NCBI GenBank assembly: GCA_963774555.1
Contig: CAVZFL010000002.1
Span: forward strand, 1,054,001-1,118,000
Reading direction: 5' to 3'
DNA: 64,000 nt
Source: VRUE01 sp963774555
Lineage (GTDB): Bacteria > Actinomycetota > Thermoleophilia > Solirubrobacterales > 70-9
Positions within the stretch are counted from its first letter, which is position 1, and every line of letters starts with the position of its first letter. Below, piece by piece: positions 63,349 to 64,000 of this stretch. A program made the position numbers and the translations under genes. The notes beneath the pieces were generated by a model. That model had not been told where the DNA came from. It worked only from the letters and a program-made list of their open reading frames with translations, and did no database searches.

Positions 63349-64000
63349 TCAGAAGATGTAGTTGCTCAGCTTCTCCGGCGCCAGCACGGTGACCCGGCCG
63401 CGCCCGGGCCGGACGATGCCGCCGCGCTCGAGGTCGGCGAGGAAGCGGCTGACGCTCTCGCGCGAGGTACCGGCGAGCTGGGCCAGGTCGGACTGGTTCA
63501 TTCGAATCGTCACCTCGCCGCCCTCCCCCTGCCGGGGCGACTCCTCGGCGACGAGCTGGGAGAGGACGCCGGCGACGCGGCTGGGCACGGTCTGGAAGGA
63601 CTGGCGCGAGATGCGCTCGTTGGCGGTGCGCAGGCGCCGGACCAGCGCCGCGATCAACTTGACGGTGATCTCGGGATGGCGGGCCAGAAGCGCCCGCACC
63701 TCCCCCGCCGGCAAGGCGAGCAGCTCGCCATCCGTCAGCGCCTCGACGCTGGCCGAGCGCACCTCGCCATCGAGCATCGCCAGCTCGCCGAAGATGTCGC
63801 CGGTCCCCAGCGTCGCCAGCGTGATCGCCCGCCCGTCGGAGTGCTCGCGGGTGACCCGGAAGCTGCCTTCGCGGACGATGTAGCAGGCGTCGGAATGGTC
63901 GCCCTCGTGGAAGACCCGTGTCCCGGCCGGGAAGGAGCGGGCGACGGCGACCCGCGAGAACCGCTCCAACTCGCCCTCCTCGAGGTCGGAGAAGAGCGGC
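63349..64000 (-). CDS. Crp/Fnr-family transcriptional regulator (partial at right edge)
   Basis: The cyclic-nucleotide-binding-like domain starts PLFSDLEEGELERFSRVAVARSF with FGELAMLDGEVRSASV; then a long dimerisation helix and a C-terminal HTH (MNQSDLAQLAGTSRESVSRFLADLERGGIV), ending RVTVLAPEKLSNYIF. The RxS of the cAMP-binding loop is present as EVRSAS, so it could bind cyclic nucleotides. The N-terminus lies beyond the window. Its stop is 4 bases from the RTX gene stop. Confidence 0.9.
   Translation of the reverse strand, partial: PLFSDLEEGELERFSRVAVARSFPAGTRVFHEGDHSDACYIVREGSFRVTREHSDGRAITLATLGTGDIFGELAMLDGEVRSASVEALTDGELLALPAGEVRALLARHPEITVKLIAALVRRLRTANERISRQSFQTVPSRVAGVLSQLVAEESPRQGEGGEVTIRMNQSDLAQLAGTSRESVSRFLADLERGGIVRPGRGRVTVLAPEKLSNYIF

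Overview
The window is a high-GC actinobacterial chromosome segment, most likely from the Thermoleophilia (Solirubrobacterales-type soil lineage). Signs of this are: very strong C/G bias at third codon positions, GTG and TTG starts, DtxR/IdeR-type iron boxes, secreted Ig-like and PKD proteins ending in Lys/Cys-rich tails, and many small SRPBCC, DUF559 and P450 genes. This is inference from gene content; no 16S or marker tree was available.

Layout. 1-0.6 kb: VapBC-type toxin-antitoxin pair cut by the window edge. 0.65-3.7 kb: oxidative pentose-phosphate genes pgl, gnd and divergent zwf, the last two sharing a CATG start. 3.8-6.0 kb: iron uptake (EfeU permease, EfeO lipoprotein), each preceded by a near-identical iron box. 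6.0-25.5 kb: core-like genes (recQ, phosphoesterases, a GH26-like secreted protein, PQQ-propeller protein, two DHA2 drug exporters, LtrA, aldo/keto reductase, a Vps62-like membrane fusion, a P450), many carrying single-base frameshifts. 25.5-27 kb: secreted PKD protein. 27.2-31.3 kb: accessory genes (SIR2-helical protein, YidD-like and DUF4177-like proteins, a methyltransferase, a nucleotidyltransferase remnant).

31.45-38.34 kb is an integrative island. It is bounded by a 35-bp exact copy of the 3' half of tRNA-Arg(ACG) on the left and the intact tRNA on the right, with a tyrosine integrase. It carries two compact multi-gene units of unknown function: a coupled cytosolic protein plus four-helix membrane protein, and a degenerate MNT nucleotidyltransferase plus winged-helix protein. 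38.4-46.6 kb returns to core functions: thioesterase, enoyl-CoA hydratase, pyruvate kinase, P450, tRNA-Ser(GCT), D-threonine-aldolase-like protein, aldonolactone oxidase, MFS. 46.6-49.2 kb is a second small island between tRNA-Ser(TGA) and a decayed copy of its 3' end, with a DUF7718-type protein, a HicB-like protein, DUF2188 and an RNase H with a novel C-terminal extension. 49.2-64 kb: O-methyltransferase, K+ channel, cyclophilin, large Ig-like secreted protein, Mrp ATPase, 7Fe ferredoxin, NAD(P)-binding protein, intact GH26-like paralogue, DUF559 nuclease flanked by palindromes, groESL with CIRCE, RTX-repeat secreted protein, and a Crp/Fnr regulator running off the end.

Two window-scale patterns stand out. 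First, frameshifts cluster in 2-25 kb and 38.9-45.7 kb and are strikingly non-random: nearly all are one extra base placed so that a variable codon position appears twice (usually wobble C and G together). This looks like a consensus artefact from mixed strains, so these genes are annotated as probably functional. Second, a family of long palindromes (arms built on CCGACGGGCCGA) recurs at gene ends and brackets the DUF559 nuclease gene.
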